DNA of 64,000 nucleotides, taken from contig DASVQB010000019.1 in the NCBI GenBank assembly GCA_036389295.1, forward strand, positions 1 through 64,000, written 5' to 3'. Origin of the DNA: AC-37 sp036389295. Its GTDB lineage: Bacteria > Actinomycetota > Thermoleophilia > Solirubrobacterales > Thermoleophilaceae. This document shows positions 49,541-58,751 of this stretch, in pieces (position 1 is the first letter of the stretch; each line of letters begins with the position of its first letter). The position numbers and the translations under genes are program-made. Below the pieces are notes generated by a model that was not told the DNA's origin, did not search any database, and worked only from the letters and a program-made list of their open reading frames with translations.

Positions 49541-50941
49541 TCAGCCGCCGGGGGGTCGCGGGCCGAAGACGCGGTCGAAGCCGGCCGACCTGATCTTGTA
49601 GCCCTCCTGGATGATCCCGAACGTCTCGGCGTTCGACCTGCTGGCGATCGCCTGCGCGTTCTTCACGGCCTGCGGGTCGCCCTGCACCTTCGGGCGATAG
49701 GCCTGGGCGGCCTGGAACAGCCCCTGGAGCACGGCCTCGTCGCCGGACCGGGGGATCGCGATCCACGAGCAGAGCAGCCGCCAGGCCTGGACCCAGGCGA
49801 TCGGCGAGGTGCTCATGCTGACGTACCCGCGCCACGGCGCCCCCGCGTAGTCGTAGGTGATCCAGAAGTCTCCGTAGCTGGCCCACTGGGCGTTCTGGAC
49901 CTTCCCGACCCGCTCGATCCGGACGTTTCCGTACGGGGCGCCGACCTGGTTCAGGATGCGGGGCCAGATGTTGACGGTGGCCTGGTCCGCGCTCATCCAC
50001 GGGGCCACGATCTGCCCCCCGCCCGGGGCGCCGCCGAACATCTGGGCGGCCTGCGCCGCATACGCCGCGATCTCGCCCGGCTGGGTGACCTGCGTCTGGA
50101 AGCCGAGCCACATCTCGCCGCGGTCGGGCTTCACCGCGTGGATGATGCCGCCGACGGCCTCGACGCTCCAGCCGGGCTCGTCGGGGACCTTGCCGGTCAC
50201 GCTCTCGTCCGCGGCCGCGACGTCCCTGAGCGGGAACGATCCGGGCGGCGGCGGCTGTTGCTGCGGCGGCTGGGCCGGCGGCTGCGCCGGCTGTGCGGGC
50301 GGCGGCGCAGGCTGCACGGGCTGGGCGGGCGGCTGCGGCGCCGGCGTCGGGGCCGCCACGATCTCGACGGGGGGCGCGCCCTGCGCCGGCGGTTGCGGGT
50401 GCTGCGCCTCCTCCGCCCGGACGCCGCCCCGTCCCCTCGGCCGAAGCGGCGGCGGGTCCGCGCCCCGCGGCGCCGCCGGCTCGACCGCGACGGGCGCGCC
50501 GCCGCGCGCGGTCGGGAAGATCGAGTCCAGCACGTACACGTCGTCCGGCGACTCGGCGGCCGACCCGGCGCCGTCGGACAGGCTCCCGTACGCCATCAGC
50601 CGCGTGGTGCCCGACTCGTCGCGCTCGGCCCGCACCGTCCAGCGAGCCCCCGCGCCGCTCTTCGCCTCGACGACGCCTACCCGGTCGTCGTGCTGCTCCG
50701 CGTACGCGATCAGCTCGAGCTGCGCGGCGGCCGCCCGCGCCTCGTCGATCGGCTCGCCGGCGCCGGTCAGGAGGCAGTAGCTGAAAGTGGCGCCGCGCTG
50801 CTCGCTGCGGAGGTCGTAGACCCCGCGGGCCGGGTCGTAGCTCAGCCGGAAGTCCGGCGACGCGACGACCGAGAAGCCGGTCGACCGTTCCTCGAACCGA
50901 ACGCGCTCCTGCGTCCAGTAGCTCGTCCCGTCGGGCGCCAT
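49541..50941 (-). CDS. hypothetical protein with two related domains and a Pro/Gln linker
   Basis: 466 aa from ATG 50941, with GAGGA upstream. Residues ~1-150 form one alpha/beta domain (RFEERSTGFSVVASPDFRLSYDPARGVYDL). A Pro/Gln/Ala-rich low-complexity linker spans ~170-265. Residues ~270-370 resemble a second, similar domain (EPGWSVEAVGGIIHAVKPDRGEMWLGFQ), and a C-terminal helical part ends the protein. No signal peptide. I do not recognise the family. Divergent from the RHS gene, but each has its own promoter. Confidence 0.65.
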   Translation of the reverse strand: MAPDGTSYWTQERVRFEERSTGFSVVASPDFRLSYDPARGVYDLRSEQRGATFSYCLLTGAGEPIDEARAAAAQLELIAYAEQHDDRVGVVEAKSGAGARWTVRAERDESGTTRLMAYGSLSDGAGSAAESPDDVYVLDSIFPTARGGAPVAVEPAAPRGADPPPLRPRGRGGVRAEEAQHPQPPAQGAPPVEIVAAPTPAPQPPAQPVQPAPPPAQPAQPPAQPPQQQPPPPGSFPLRDVAAADESVTGKVPDEPGWSVEAVGGIIHAVKPDRGEMWLGFQTQVTQPGEIAAYAAQAAQMFGGAPGGGQIVAPWMSADQATVNIWPRILNQVGAPYGNVRIERVGKVQNAQWASYGDFWITYDYAGAPWRGYVSMSTSPIAWVQAWRLLCSWIAIPRSGDEAVLQGLFQAAQAYRPKVQGDPQAVKNAQAIASRSNAETFGIIQEGYKIRSAGFDRVFGPRPPGG

Positions 50942-50958
50942 GCGAGTCCTCGTGGATG

Positions 50959-50964
50959 AATCTA
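50959..50964 (-). promoter_or_regulatory. -10 element with normal leader
   Basis: TAGATT on the minus strand, 17 nt before ATG 50941, with GAGGA between. Confidence 0.45.
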
Positions 50965-51086
50965 GCTCTGCCGCCCGGGACGCGCAAGCGGCCGGCCAGA
51001 CGGTCGATGCCCGGCGCCCTCCGGACGCCCGTCGTCCGGGCCGCAAACGCGAGCCGGTTCCCGGGCATAGCCCCCGTTCGGGGGGG

Positions 51087-51116
51087 TTGACTCGGCTGGT
51101 CGGGAGCGGGGAGGGT
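51087..51116 (+). promoter_or_regulatory. promoter of the RHS gene
   Basis: TTGACT (51087-51092), 18-bp spacer, GAGGGT (51111-51116), 69 nt before ATG 51186. Confidence 0.5.
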
Positions 51117-51185
51117 CACCCGAACGCCGTCGACTGGTCCGGGTGGGGGATTCCTACCGAAGCCGGGGCCGCGGAAGGACTCGCC

Positions 51186-54100
51186 ATGACCCCGCGCACC
51201 GTGCTCCGCCCTGCCCTGATCGCGCTCGCGATCCTCGTCTCGACGACCGCGGCGCTGGTCCTCCTGTCGTCCGCGTCGGCGAGCGACGACGAGTCCTCCG
51301 GGGGAGACGTGCGCCGTGCTGACGGGAGGATCGTCCGCGAGCTACCGAACCTGCGCACGGCGACGTCGCGCACCTTTGCCACGAGCGCCGGGACGAACGT
51401 GACCCGCGTCTACTCGGACCCGGTCAACTTCCGCTCCGGGGACCGCTGGCTCGCGATCGACTCGCGGCTGAGGCCGAGCGACCGGCCGGGCGCGGCCCTC
51501 GCGAACACGGCCGACGCTCACTCGGTCGAGCTGCCCGACTCGCTGGCGGACCCGGTCGAGGTTCGCGACGGCGACGACCACGTCCGCTTCTCGCTCGCGG
51601 GCGCGCGCGGCGTCGCGCCGAGCGGCGGGGGCCTCGAGGCCCGCTACGACGGCGCGCTCCCGGGGGTCGACGTCGCGTACGAGTCGCGGCCCGGCTCGCT
51701 CAAGGAGTCGCTCGTGCTCGCGAGCCCCGACGCGGGCGGCACGTTCAGGTTCTCGGTCGAGACGAGCGACGGCCTGCAGGCGCGGGAGAACGACGCCGGC
51801 GGCATCGACTTCGTCCGCGACGGCAAGGTGCGCCTCTCGTTCGCGCCGCCGCACATGCGCGACTCCGCCCGCGTGCCCGCCGTCTCGCGCGACGTCTCCT
51901 ACGACCTGAGCGGGTCGGCCGGCGAGTACGACGTGGTGCTGCGGGCCGACAGGAGGTGGCTCGCCGACGACGATCGCACCTACCCCGTCGTGATCGACCC
52001 GACGACGAACGTCGACACGAACGACGACTGCTACATGGCCTCGGGCACCGACGCCAACACGAGCTTCTGCGGCTACACCGACCCCTACATCCAGGTCGGC
52101 AAGGACGGCAACAACAACCTCCGCCGCGGGTTCATGCGCGTCGACACGAGCAGCATCCCGAAGACCGCCGAGGTGATCGACGGCAAGCTCTTCCTCTACG
52201 TCGAGGCTGGCACGCAGCGGAACGTCGACCTCCACCGCGTCACCCGCCAGTCGACGAGCGCTCGCACCTGGAACAAGTACGACGGCACCAACAGCTGGAC
52301 GACGGCGGGCGGCGACGTCTCGACCTCCCGCGACGGCTTCAACTCCGCGGTCGGCGGCAGCGTCGGCTGGTACTCGATCCCGGCCCGCAAGCTCGCCCAG
52401 GGCTGGGTCGACGGCTCGATCCAGAACTACGGCCTGATCCTCAAGGAGAACGGGACCACCGCCGGCGTGCTCACCTTCACCGGCGACGCGGCCAACGACC
52501 CCTACATGGAGTTCGAGTGGGTGCACCGCACCGGCGAGCAGGAGCGCTGGACGTTCGCGGAGCAGACGCTGTCGGACCGAACGACCCTGAAGACGAACGT
52601 CGCGAACGGCAACCTGATTCTCGAGGAGGCCGACATCTCGATCCCGGGCACCGCCGGCCACGACCTCGACTTCAAGCGCCACTTCAACAACATGGAGCTC
52701 GACACGAGCTCGTCGACCGACGACCTCGGCAAGTACTGGCGCCAGAACCAGGGCTGGGGCGTCTGGCTCGCGCCCGAGTCGAACGACACCGCGCGCGCCC
52801 TCAACGGTGCGAGCGACTTCTGGGCCGTCTACGACGACCGCCAGGCCGACGGGACGTACACGACGCCGACCGGCATGAACGCCGACCTCAAGCGAAACGC
52901 CGACGGCACGCACACGCTGACCGACCGGCAGTCGAACCGGAAGCTCAACTTCAACACCAGCCACCTGCTGAGCTCCGACCAGGACCGCAACGGCAACACG
53001 ATCTCCTACACCTACGGCGGCCCGGGCGGCAAGCTGACCGCGATCAAGGACACCCACGACCAGGGCACCGCCAACAACACGCTGACCCTGACCTACACCG
53101 CGGCCGGCTACGTCGACAAGGTCACCGACCGCACCTCGCCGACGGTCAGGACGTGGGACTACAACTACACCGGCCAGCTCCTGACGAGCTACGTCAACCC
53201 GGAGGGCGACACGACCTCCTACGCCTACGACGCGAGCGAGAACCTCGACAAGGTCACCGACCCGCGCGGGACCGTCACGGACATGGACTACGACTCCGAC
53301 CACCGCGTCGTCTCGATCAAGCGCGACGAGGCCAACGGCGGGCCCGAGACCAAGTACGAGTACCCGACGACGGTCAGCACCGACTGCCAGGACACGGGCG
53401 ACCCGAACGATCCGCTCGACGACGTGGTCGGCGAGACGATCGAGCGCGACCCGCTCTACCCGGGGACCGGGACGACCCACACGACCAAGTACTGCTGGGA
53501 CCGGCTCCTGCGGGTGCGCAAGACGTTCGACGGGCGCGGCGAGTCGCGCAAGAGCGACTACACCTCGAACAGCGACGTCAAGACGCTCAAGAGCATGGGC
53601 ACCCAGCAGTGGGACCTCAGCTACCTGGGCGACCGGCCCGAGCACGCCACGGCGCCCGCGGCCCCCGGCCAGTCGACGGGCCTGCGGATGACGTTCGGCT
53701 ACGACGACGTGAACCACGGCGGGACGAGCGATCCGCTGCACTGGCTGCCGGTCAGCTTCAAGGACACGCAGAAGAAGCAGACCGACTTCGCCTACGACAG
53801 CGAGGGCAACCTGACCGCGGTGAAGCTCCCGCTGTCCGGGACGCCGCAGATCACGATCGCGCCGAACGGCAACGGCACGACCCAGTCGATCACCGACGCC
53901 CGGGGCAACGCCACGAGCTACACGTACGAGACCGACGGCGACCTCGACACGATCGACCGCCCGTCGACCCTCGTGACGGAGACGCTGGACTACGACGTGG
54001 TCCACCGGCTGACCTCGCAAGCGAACGCGCACATGCCGAGCGTCACGGAGACCTACGGCTACGACAAGCTCGACCGCATGACGAGCGTCGCGTTCGCCGG

Positions 54101-55646
54101 CGCGAACACGGTCACGTACGGCTACGACGACAACGGCAACATGACCTCCCGGAGCGACGCGACCGGCTCGAGCACCTACGTCTACGACCGGCTGAACCGC
54201 ATGACCCAGGAGAACCTGCCGGGCGGGCGCACCAACAACTACACCTACGACGCCGCGAGCAACCTGGCCACGCTCCAGGACGCCGGCGGCACGACCACCT
54301 ACACCTACGGCGCGTCGAACCTGCTCGCGACGCTGCAGGCGCCGGGCGACAGCGCGGCGACCTCGTACACCTACAACAAGGACGCCCAGCGCACGAAGAC
54401 GAGCTACCCGAACGGCGTGGTCCTCACGATGGACTACGAGGACCTGACCGACACCGCCGGCGCCGCGGACGCGAACGACAAGGGGCCGAACCGGCTCAAG
54501 TCGATCGAGGCCAAGAAGACCGGGGGCAGCGTCCTGACCAAGTTCACCTACAGCTACATCCCGAACACGACCCTGTGCGGCGGCACCGCCGACGACACCG
54601 GGCTGCGCCACCAGGTCACGAACAAGGACGGCGTGACGTCCAAGTACTGCTACGACGCGCTGAGCCGGCTGACGAAGGCGGACGACCACGTCGTGTCCGG
54701 CAGCACGACCGCCGACTACGACTGGACGCTCGACGCGGCCGGCAACATCACGAAGGCGGTGAAGAACGGCACGGCGACGAGCTTCGGCTTCGACGCCGCG
54801 AACCGGCTCTGCTGGCGAGTCGGCGGCACCGAGCCCGACGCCGACTGCACCCCGACGCCGACCGGGGCGACGACCTACGCGTACGACACGAGCGGCAACC
54901 TCGACACTTCGAGCGGCGGCCTGAACCTCGACTACAACTCGAAGGGGCAGACCACGAGCATGACCGGGTTGAGCGGCGGCACCGCGACAACGATGTCGTA
55001 CGCCGGGACGAACCAGTTCGAGCGCTTCACCGCGGGCTCGACCACGTTCACCAACAACGCCCTGGGCGCCGGCGCCGAGACGACCGGGACGAGCACCACC
55101 TACTACCGCCGCGACAACGAGGGCGGCCTCCACTCCGAGCGACTCGCGAGCACGGGCAACCCGGTCTACTACTACGCCTTCGACGGGCTCGGCTCGGTCT
55201 CGGCGCTGACCGACTCGGCCGGCGCGGCGCCCGCGACCTACACGTACGAGCCCTACGGCGAGACGACCGCGTCCGGCACGGCGCCGAGCACGCACAACCC
55301 GTGGCGCTACGCGTCCAGCTACTTCGACGCCGGGACCGGCTTCTACAAGATGGGCATGCGCTACTACCACCCGACGCTGATGCGATGGACGCAGCAGGAC
55401 TCGCGCGAGCAGCCGCTCGACCCGGTCCAGTCGAACCGCTACTCGTACGTGGGCGGTGACCCGATCGACTACGCCGACCCGAACGGGACGCTTCGCGTGT
55501 GCACCCTGTCGCGCGGCTGCAAGACCCTGCTCGCCTGGCCTCCCCAGTTCGGCTGCGCGGCCATCGAGGCCCCGGTGTGGAACCCGTTGAGGCGCGGCGC
55601 GGCGCGGCTCCACCCGTGCCGGGTGAGGTTCCTGAGCCGCCGCTGA
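51186..55646 (+). CDS. secreted RHS/YD-repeat protein
   Basis: 1486 aa from ATG 51186, with GGAC upstream. Signal peptide LIALAILVSTTAALVLLSSASAS. Residues ~30-270 are an N-terminal beta domain ending in YPVVIDPT. A DNRLRE-type domain (~275-440) is followed by about 20 YD repeats (YDxxGNxT, YTYDAASNLATL and similar). Next is the RHS core end GMRYYHPTLMRWTQQDS...NRYSYVGGDPIDYADPNG. The variable tip after that is only ~50 residues, with five Cys (VCTLSRGC, FGCA, HPCR) and an Arg-rich end. A large encapsulating shell with a very small tip; no immunity-like gene follows. Confidence 0.9.
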   Translation: MTPRTVLRPALIALAILVSTTAALVLLSSASASDDESSGGDVRRADGRIVRELPNLRTATSRTFATSAGTNVTRVYSDPVNFRSGDRWLAIDSRLRPSDRPGAALANTADAHSVELPDSLADPVEVRDGDDHVRFSLAGARGVAPSGGGLEARYDGALPGVDVAYESRPGSLKESLVLASPDAGGTFRFSVETSDGLQARENDAGGIDFVRDGKVRLSFAPPHMRDSARVPAVSRDVSYDLSGSAGEYDVVLRADRRWLADDDRTYPVVIDPTTNVDTNDDCYMASGTDANTSFCGYTDPYIQVGKDGNNNLRRGFMRVDTSSIPKTAEVIDGKLFLYVEAGTQRNVDLHRVTRQSTSARTWNKYDGTNSWTTAGGDVSTSRDGFNSAVGGSVGWYSIPARKLAQGWVDGSIQNYGLILKENGTTAGVLTFTGDAANDPYMEFEWVHRTGEQERWTFAEQTLSDRTTLKTNVANGNLILEEADISIPGTAGHDLDFKRHFNNMELDTSSSTDDLGKYWRQNQGWGVWLAPESNDTARALNGASDFWAVYDDRQADGTYTTPTGMNADLKRNADGTHTLTDRQSNRKLNFNTSHLLSSDQDRNGNTISYTYGGPGGKLTAIKDTHDQGTANNTLTLTYTAAGYVDKVTDRTSPTVRTWDYNYTGQLLTSYVNPEGDTTSYAYDASENLDKVTDPRGTVTDMDYDSDHRVVSIKRDEANGGPETKYEYPTTVSTDCQDTGDPNDPLDDVVGETIERDPLYPGTGTTHTTKYCWDRLLRVRKTFDGRGESRKSDYTSNSDVKTLKSMGTQQWDLSYLGDRPEHATAPAAPGQSTGLRMTFGYDDVNHGGTSDPLHWLPVSFKDTQKKQTDFAYDSEGNLTAVKLPLSGTPQITIAPNGNGTTQSITDARGNATSYTYETDGDLDTIDRPSTLVTETLDYDVVHRLTSQANAHMPSVTETYGYDKLDRMTSVAFAGANTVTYGYDDNGNMTSRSDATGSSTYVYDRLNRMTQENLPGGRTNNYTYDAASNLATLQDAGGTTTYTYGASNLLATLQAPGDSAATSYTYNKDAQRTKTSYPNGVVLTMDYEDLTDTAGAADANDKGPNRLKSIEAKKTGGSVLTKFTYSYIPNTTLCGGTADDTGLRHQVTNKDGVTSKYCYDALSRLTKADDHVVSGSTTADYDWTLDAAGNITKAVKNGTATSFGFDAANRLCWRVGGTEPDADCTPTPTGATTYAYDTSGNLDTSSGGLNLDYNSKGQTTSMTGLSGGTATTMSYAGTNQFERFTAGSTTFTNNALGAGAETTGTSTTYYRRDNEGGLHSERLASTGNPVYYYAFDGLGSVSALTDSAGAAPATYTYEPYGETTASGTAPSTHNPWRYASSYFDAGTGFYKMGMRYYHPTLMRWTQQDSREQPLDPVQSNRYSYVGGDPIDYADPNGTLRVCTLSRGCKTLLAWPPQFGCAAIEAPVWNPLRRGAARLHPCRVRFLSRR

Positions 55647-55695
55647 TCGGCGCGCCCGGCGCCCCGGGCCTGTCTAAGGTGGCGGACAGCGGATC

Positions 55696-56541
55696 GTGAG
55701 AGTCACGCCGTCGAAGATCAGCCACGTGGACCTCGTCGTCGGCTCGATCGAGCGGAGCCTGCCGTTCTACCGGGGACTGCTCGAGCCGATCGGCTGGTCG
55801 GGCTCGAGCGAGGTCCGGGGCGAGCGGGGCGAGACGATCCACTACCTCTCGGTCGACGGGCCGGGCGTCTCCGCGCTGGGCCTGCGCGAGAAGCGGTCCG
55901 ACGGCCCCCACGACCGCTATGCGGTCGGCCTCCACCACGTCTGCCTCGACGTCGCCTCGCGCGAGGTCGTGGACGAGCGGGCGGGCTGGCTCCGGAGGCA
56001 GGGCGCCCGAATCGAGAGCGGGCCCGCGGAGTACGACTACACGCCCGGCTACTACGCCGTGTTCTTCCACGACCCCGACGGCATCAAGCTGGAGCTGGTT
56101 CACCGGCCGACCTACTGGGCGTGGGTCGGCGGGATCGTCGACGTCGCTCCGGTCGGGCGGGTCGAGTCCGAGCTGACCGACCCGGCGTCGGCGCCGAGGC
56201 AGGGCGACGAGGGCGCGCCGGAGGCGTGGCTCGCGTTCGAGCCCGGCGTCCTCGACGCCCTCGACGGGCTCCGCGAGGGGGACGAGGTCGTCGTCCTCAC
56301 CTGGCTCGACCGCGCCGACCGCGACGTCCTGCGCGTGCATCCGCGAGGCGACGAGTCGCGGGCGGAGCAGGGGGTGTTCAGCACCCGCTCCCAGCACCGG
56401 CCCAATCCGATCGGGCTGCACCGGGTCGAGATCGCGGCGATCGACGGCGCGAGGCTCCGGGTGCGCGGCCTCGAAGCGGTCGACGGCACCCCGGTCCTCG
56501 ACCTCAAGCCGGTGCTGAGCGACGACGTGACCGAGCGCTGA
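55696..56541 (+). CDS. VOC (glyoxalase-like) domain fused to TrmO/TsaA domain
   Basis: 281 aa from GTG 55696. Residues ~5-135 form a vicinal oxygen chelate domain with metal ligand candidates H10 (KISHVDLVV), H75 region (GLHHVCLDV) and E at KLELVH. Residues ~140-281 are a TrmO-like (UPF0066) domain, recognised by FSTRSQHRPNPIGLHRVEI and DGTPVLDLKPVLS. TrmO methylates N6-threonylcarbamoyladenosine in tRNA. The N-terminal part of the usual TrmO fold seems shortened. An unusual fusion whose joint function is unknown. Confidence 0.78.
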   Translation: MRVTPSKISHVDLVVGSIERSLPFYRGLLEPIGWSGSSEVRGERGETIHYLSVDGPGVSALGLREKRSDGPHDRYAVGLHHVCLDVASREVVDERAGWLRRQGARIESGPAEYDYTPGYYAVFFHDPDGIKLELVHRPTYWAWVGGIVDVAPVGRVESELTDPASAPRQGDEGAPEAWLAFEPGVLDALDGLREGDEVVVLTWLDRADRDVLRVHPRGDESRAEQGVFSTRSQHRPNPIGLHRVEIAAIDGARLRVRGLEAVDGTPVLDLKPVLSDDVTER

Positions 56542-56614
56542 CGACCGCGGGCGGGAGGGCCGACTCGGCACGTCGGCGCTCAAGGGATCCTCGACCGCGG
56601 CCGAGAACCACCGC

Positions 56615-56950
56615 ATGCCACAGGATCGACATGACGGGATCGCGCCCGACGCGCCGCCCACCTCACCCTGGAACGAGTTCAACGCGTCCCACGCGGAGGA
56701 GGGCCAGTACGTGCGCCCCTCCGCGTCGATACCGGACGAGTACTGGCACCAGGCGGCGAAGGCGCAGGTCGCGTCCAGGTCCGACACCTCGACGGTCGCC
56801 TGCTGGGCGTTCGTCCTGCTCGGCCTGATCATCCCGATCATGGCGCTGGGCGCCGGGGCCTGGGCGGCCTGGATGACCCGCGAGGACAGCCGCTTCGCCT
56901 ACCCCGCGGGCGTCGGCTTCGGGATCTTCGCGCTGGCGTACCTGGCCTAG
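56615..56950 (+). CDS. small membrane protein
   Basis: 111 aa from ATG 56615; no clear Shine-Dalgarno. The N-terminal ~55 residues are polar. Two hydrophobic segments follow (STVACWAFVLLGLIIPIMALGAGAWAAW and FAYPAGVGFGIFALAYLA). No recognised family. Located 42 bp before the PhoD-like gene's -10 element. Confidence 0.55.
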   Translation: MPQDRHDGIAPDAPPTSPWNEFNASHAEEGQYVRPSASIPDEYWHQAAKAQVASRSDTSTVACWAFVLLGLIIPIMALGAGAWAAWMTREDSRFAYPAGVGFGIFALAYLA

Positions 56951-56998
56951 CGCCGAACGCGCCGTCGCGAGCGCGTCTCGGCGCGCGGGCCCGTGCAA

Positions 56999-57004
56999 TA
57001 CCGT
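56999..57004 (+). promoter_or_regulatory. -10 element, leaderless PhoD-like gene
   Basis: TACCGT, 6 nt (GCCCGC) before GTG 57011. Confidence 0.45.
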
Positions 57005-57010
57005 GCCCGC

Positions 57011-58657
57011 GTGCCCCGCCGCCTCCTCCTCGGACCCCTGCTGCGCTACGTGGGGGAGACCGAGGCGACGCTGTGGGTCGAGACCGACGGGCCGTGCGAG
57101 GTCTCGGCGCTCCACGCCGCCGCGCCCACGTTCTGCGTGCGGGGACGCCACTACGGGCTGCTCTACGTCAAGGGACTCGAGCCGGGGACGCGCTACGAGT
57201 ACGCCGTCGAGCTCGACGGCGAGCGGGTCTGGCCGGACCCCGGCTCCGCGATGCCCGCGCCCTCGATCCGGACGCCGAAGGCCGGCGAGCGGCACCGCGT
57301 CGTCTTCGGGTCCTGCCGCGTCGCGTACCCGCACGAGTCGCCCTACGACCTGACGAAGGACGAGAGCCCGCTCGGCCGCGAGGTCGACGCGCTCCGGGCC
57401 TACGCGCTGCGGATGCGGGAGCTGCCGGAGTCGGAGTGGCCGCACCTCCTGCTCATGCTCGGCGACCAGGTGTACGCCGACGAGGTCTCCCCGCACGTGA
57501 AGGAGTTCATCCGCTCGCGGCGCGACACGTCGGTCCCGCCCGGCGAGGAGGTCGCGGACTTCGAGGAGTACGCGCGCCTCTACCACGAGGCGTGGGGCGA
57601 GCCCGTCATCCGCTGGCTCCTGTCGACCGTCTCGACGGCGATGGTCTTCGACGACCACGACGTGCACGACGACTGGAACACGTCGCGCGAGTGGGTGGAG
57701 GAGATGCGCGCCCAGCCGTGGTGGAACGAGCGCATCGCCGGCGCCTTCATGTCGTACTGGCTCTACCAGCACCTCGGCAACCTCTCGCCGCGCGAGCACG
57801 ACGGCGACGAGCTGCTCCAGCGCGCTCGCCGGGTGCCGGACGTCGGCGACCACCTGCACGAGTTCGCGCTGCGCGCCGACCGCACCACCGACGGCAGCCG
57901 CTGGACGTTCTGCCGCGACGTCGCCCGGACCCGCGTCGTGGTGGTCGACTCCCGCGCCGGTCGCGTGCTCGAGGACGGCGACCGCCGGATGGTGGACGAC
58001 GACGAGTGGGCGTACGTCGTCGACCGCGCGCGGGGGGACTTCAACCACCTTCTGCTCGCCAGCTCCCTGCCGTTCCTGCTGCCGCGCCCGACGCACGACC
58101 TCGAGGCCTGGAACGAGCGCGTGTGCGACGGGGCCTGGGGCCGCCCCTTCGCCGGCCTCGGCGAGCGCGTGCGGCAGGGGCTCGACCTCGAGCACTGGGC
58201 CGCCTTCGACCGCTCGCTCGAGGCCGTCGAGCGGCTCCTGCGCGAGGTCGGCTCGGGCGAGCACGGCGACCCGCCGGCGACGATCGCGATGCTCTCGGGC
58301 GACGTCCACTACGCCTACCTCGCCGAGGTCGGGTTCCCGCGCGAGGCCGGCGTCCGCAGCGCCGTCTACCAGATCACGTGCTCGCCGTTCCGCAACCCGC
58401 TCGACTCGCACGAGCGCGCCGCCGTGCGGCTGAGCTGCTCGCGCGCCGGCGGCGTCCTGGGGCGGGCCCTCGCCCGGAGCGCGGGCGCGCGCCGGCCGGG
58501 GATCGGCTGGCGCCTGAGCCACGGGCCGGCGTTCGACAACCAGGTCGCCACCTTCGAGTGGGAGGGCGTCCACGCCGAGCTGACGATCGAGCGGGCCGTG
58601 CCCGGGCAGCGCGACGAGCCGCGACTGGAGACGACCTTCCGGCAGACGCTGGCCTGA
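57011..58657 (+). CDS. phoD: PhoD-like alkaline phosphatase/phosphodiesterase
   Basis: 548 aa from GTG 57011 (GTG 56993 is possible). FN3-like N-terminal domain (ATLWVETDGPCEV ... GLEPGTRYEYAVELDG), then a metallophosphatase domain with HRVVFGSCR, LMLGDQVYADE, MVFDDHDVHDDWNTSREW and LSGDVHYAYLAEV, which supply the Fe/Ca ligands of PhoD. No Tat or Sec signal peptide is seen, so this member may be cytoplasmic, unlike Bacillus PhoD. TACCGT 6 nt upstream suggests a leaderless mRNA. Confidence 0.85.
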   Translation: MPRRLLLGPLLRYVGETEATLWVETDGPCEVSALHAAAPTFCVRGRHYGLLYVKGLEPGTRYEYAVELDGERVWPDPGSAMPAPSIRTPKAGERHRVVFGSCRVAYPHESPYDLTKDESPLGREVDALRAYALRMRELPESEWPHLLLMLGDQVYADEVSPHVKEFIRSRRDTSVPPGEEVADFEEYARLYHEAWGEPVIRWLLSTVSTAMVFDDHDVHDDWNTSREWVEEMRAQPWWNERIAGAFMSYWLYQHLGNLSPREHDGDELLQRARRVPDVGDHLHEFALRADRTTDGSRWTFCRDVARTRVVVVDSRAGRVLEDGDRRMVDDDEWAYVVDRARGDFNHLLLASSLPFLLPRPTHDLEAWNERVCDGAWGRPFAGLGERVRQGLDLEHWAAFDRSLEAVERLLREVGSGEHGDPPATIAMLSGDVHYAYLAEVGFPREAGVRSAVYQITCSPFRNPLDSHERAAVRLSCSRAGGVLGRALARSAGARRPGIGWRLSHGPAFDNQVATFEWEGVHAELTIERAVPGQRDEPRLETTFRQTLA

Positions 58658-58707
58658 CCCCGGGACGGCGGTCGACCCGGACCGCGAGCAGCACCGGGCG
58701 GCGCCGC

Positions 58708-58736
58708 TTGACAAATCGGCCCACCCGTCAGAGGGT
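58708..58736 (+). promoter_or_regulatory. promoter of secreted propeller gene
   Basis: TTGACA (58708-58713), 17-bp spacer, GAGGGT (58731-58736), 15 nt before TTG 58752. Confidence 0.55.
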
Positions 58737-58751
58737 GGACTCGAGGCAGGG

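Noticed and set aside
51342..55613. A 1423-codon open frame antisense to the RHS gene
   Set aside because: Val/Arg/Ala/Gly-rich shadow frame caused by high GC; no domains, no start signal, and the RHS gene on the other strand is clear.
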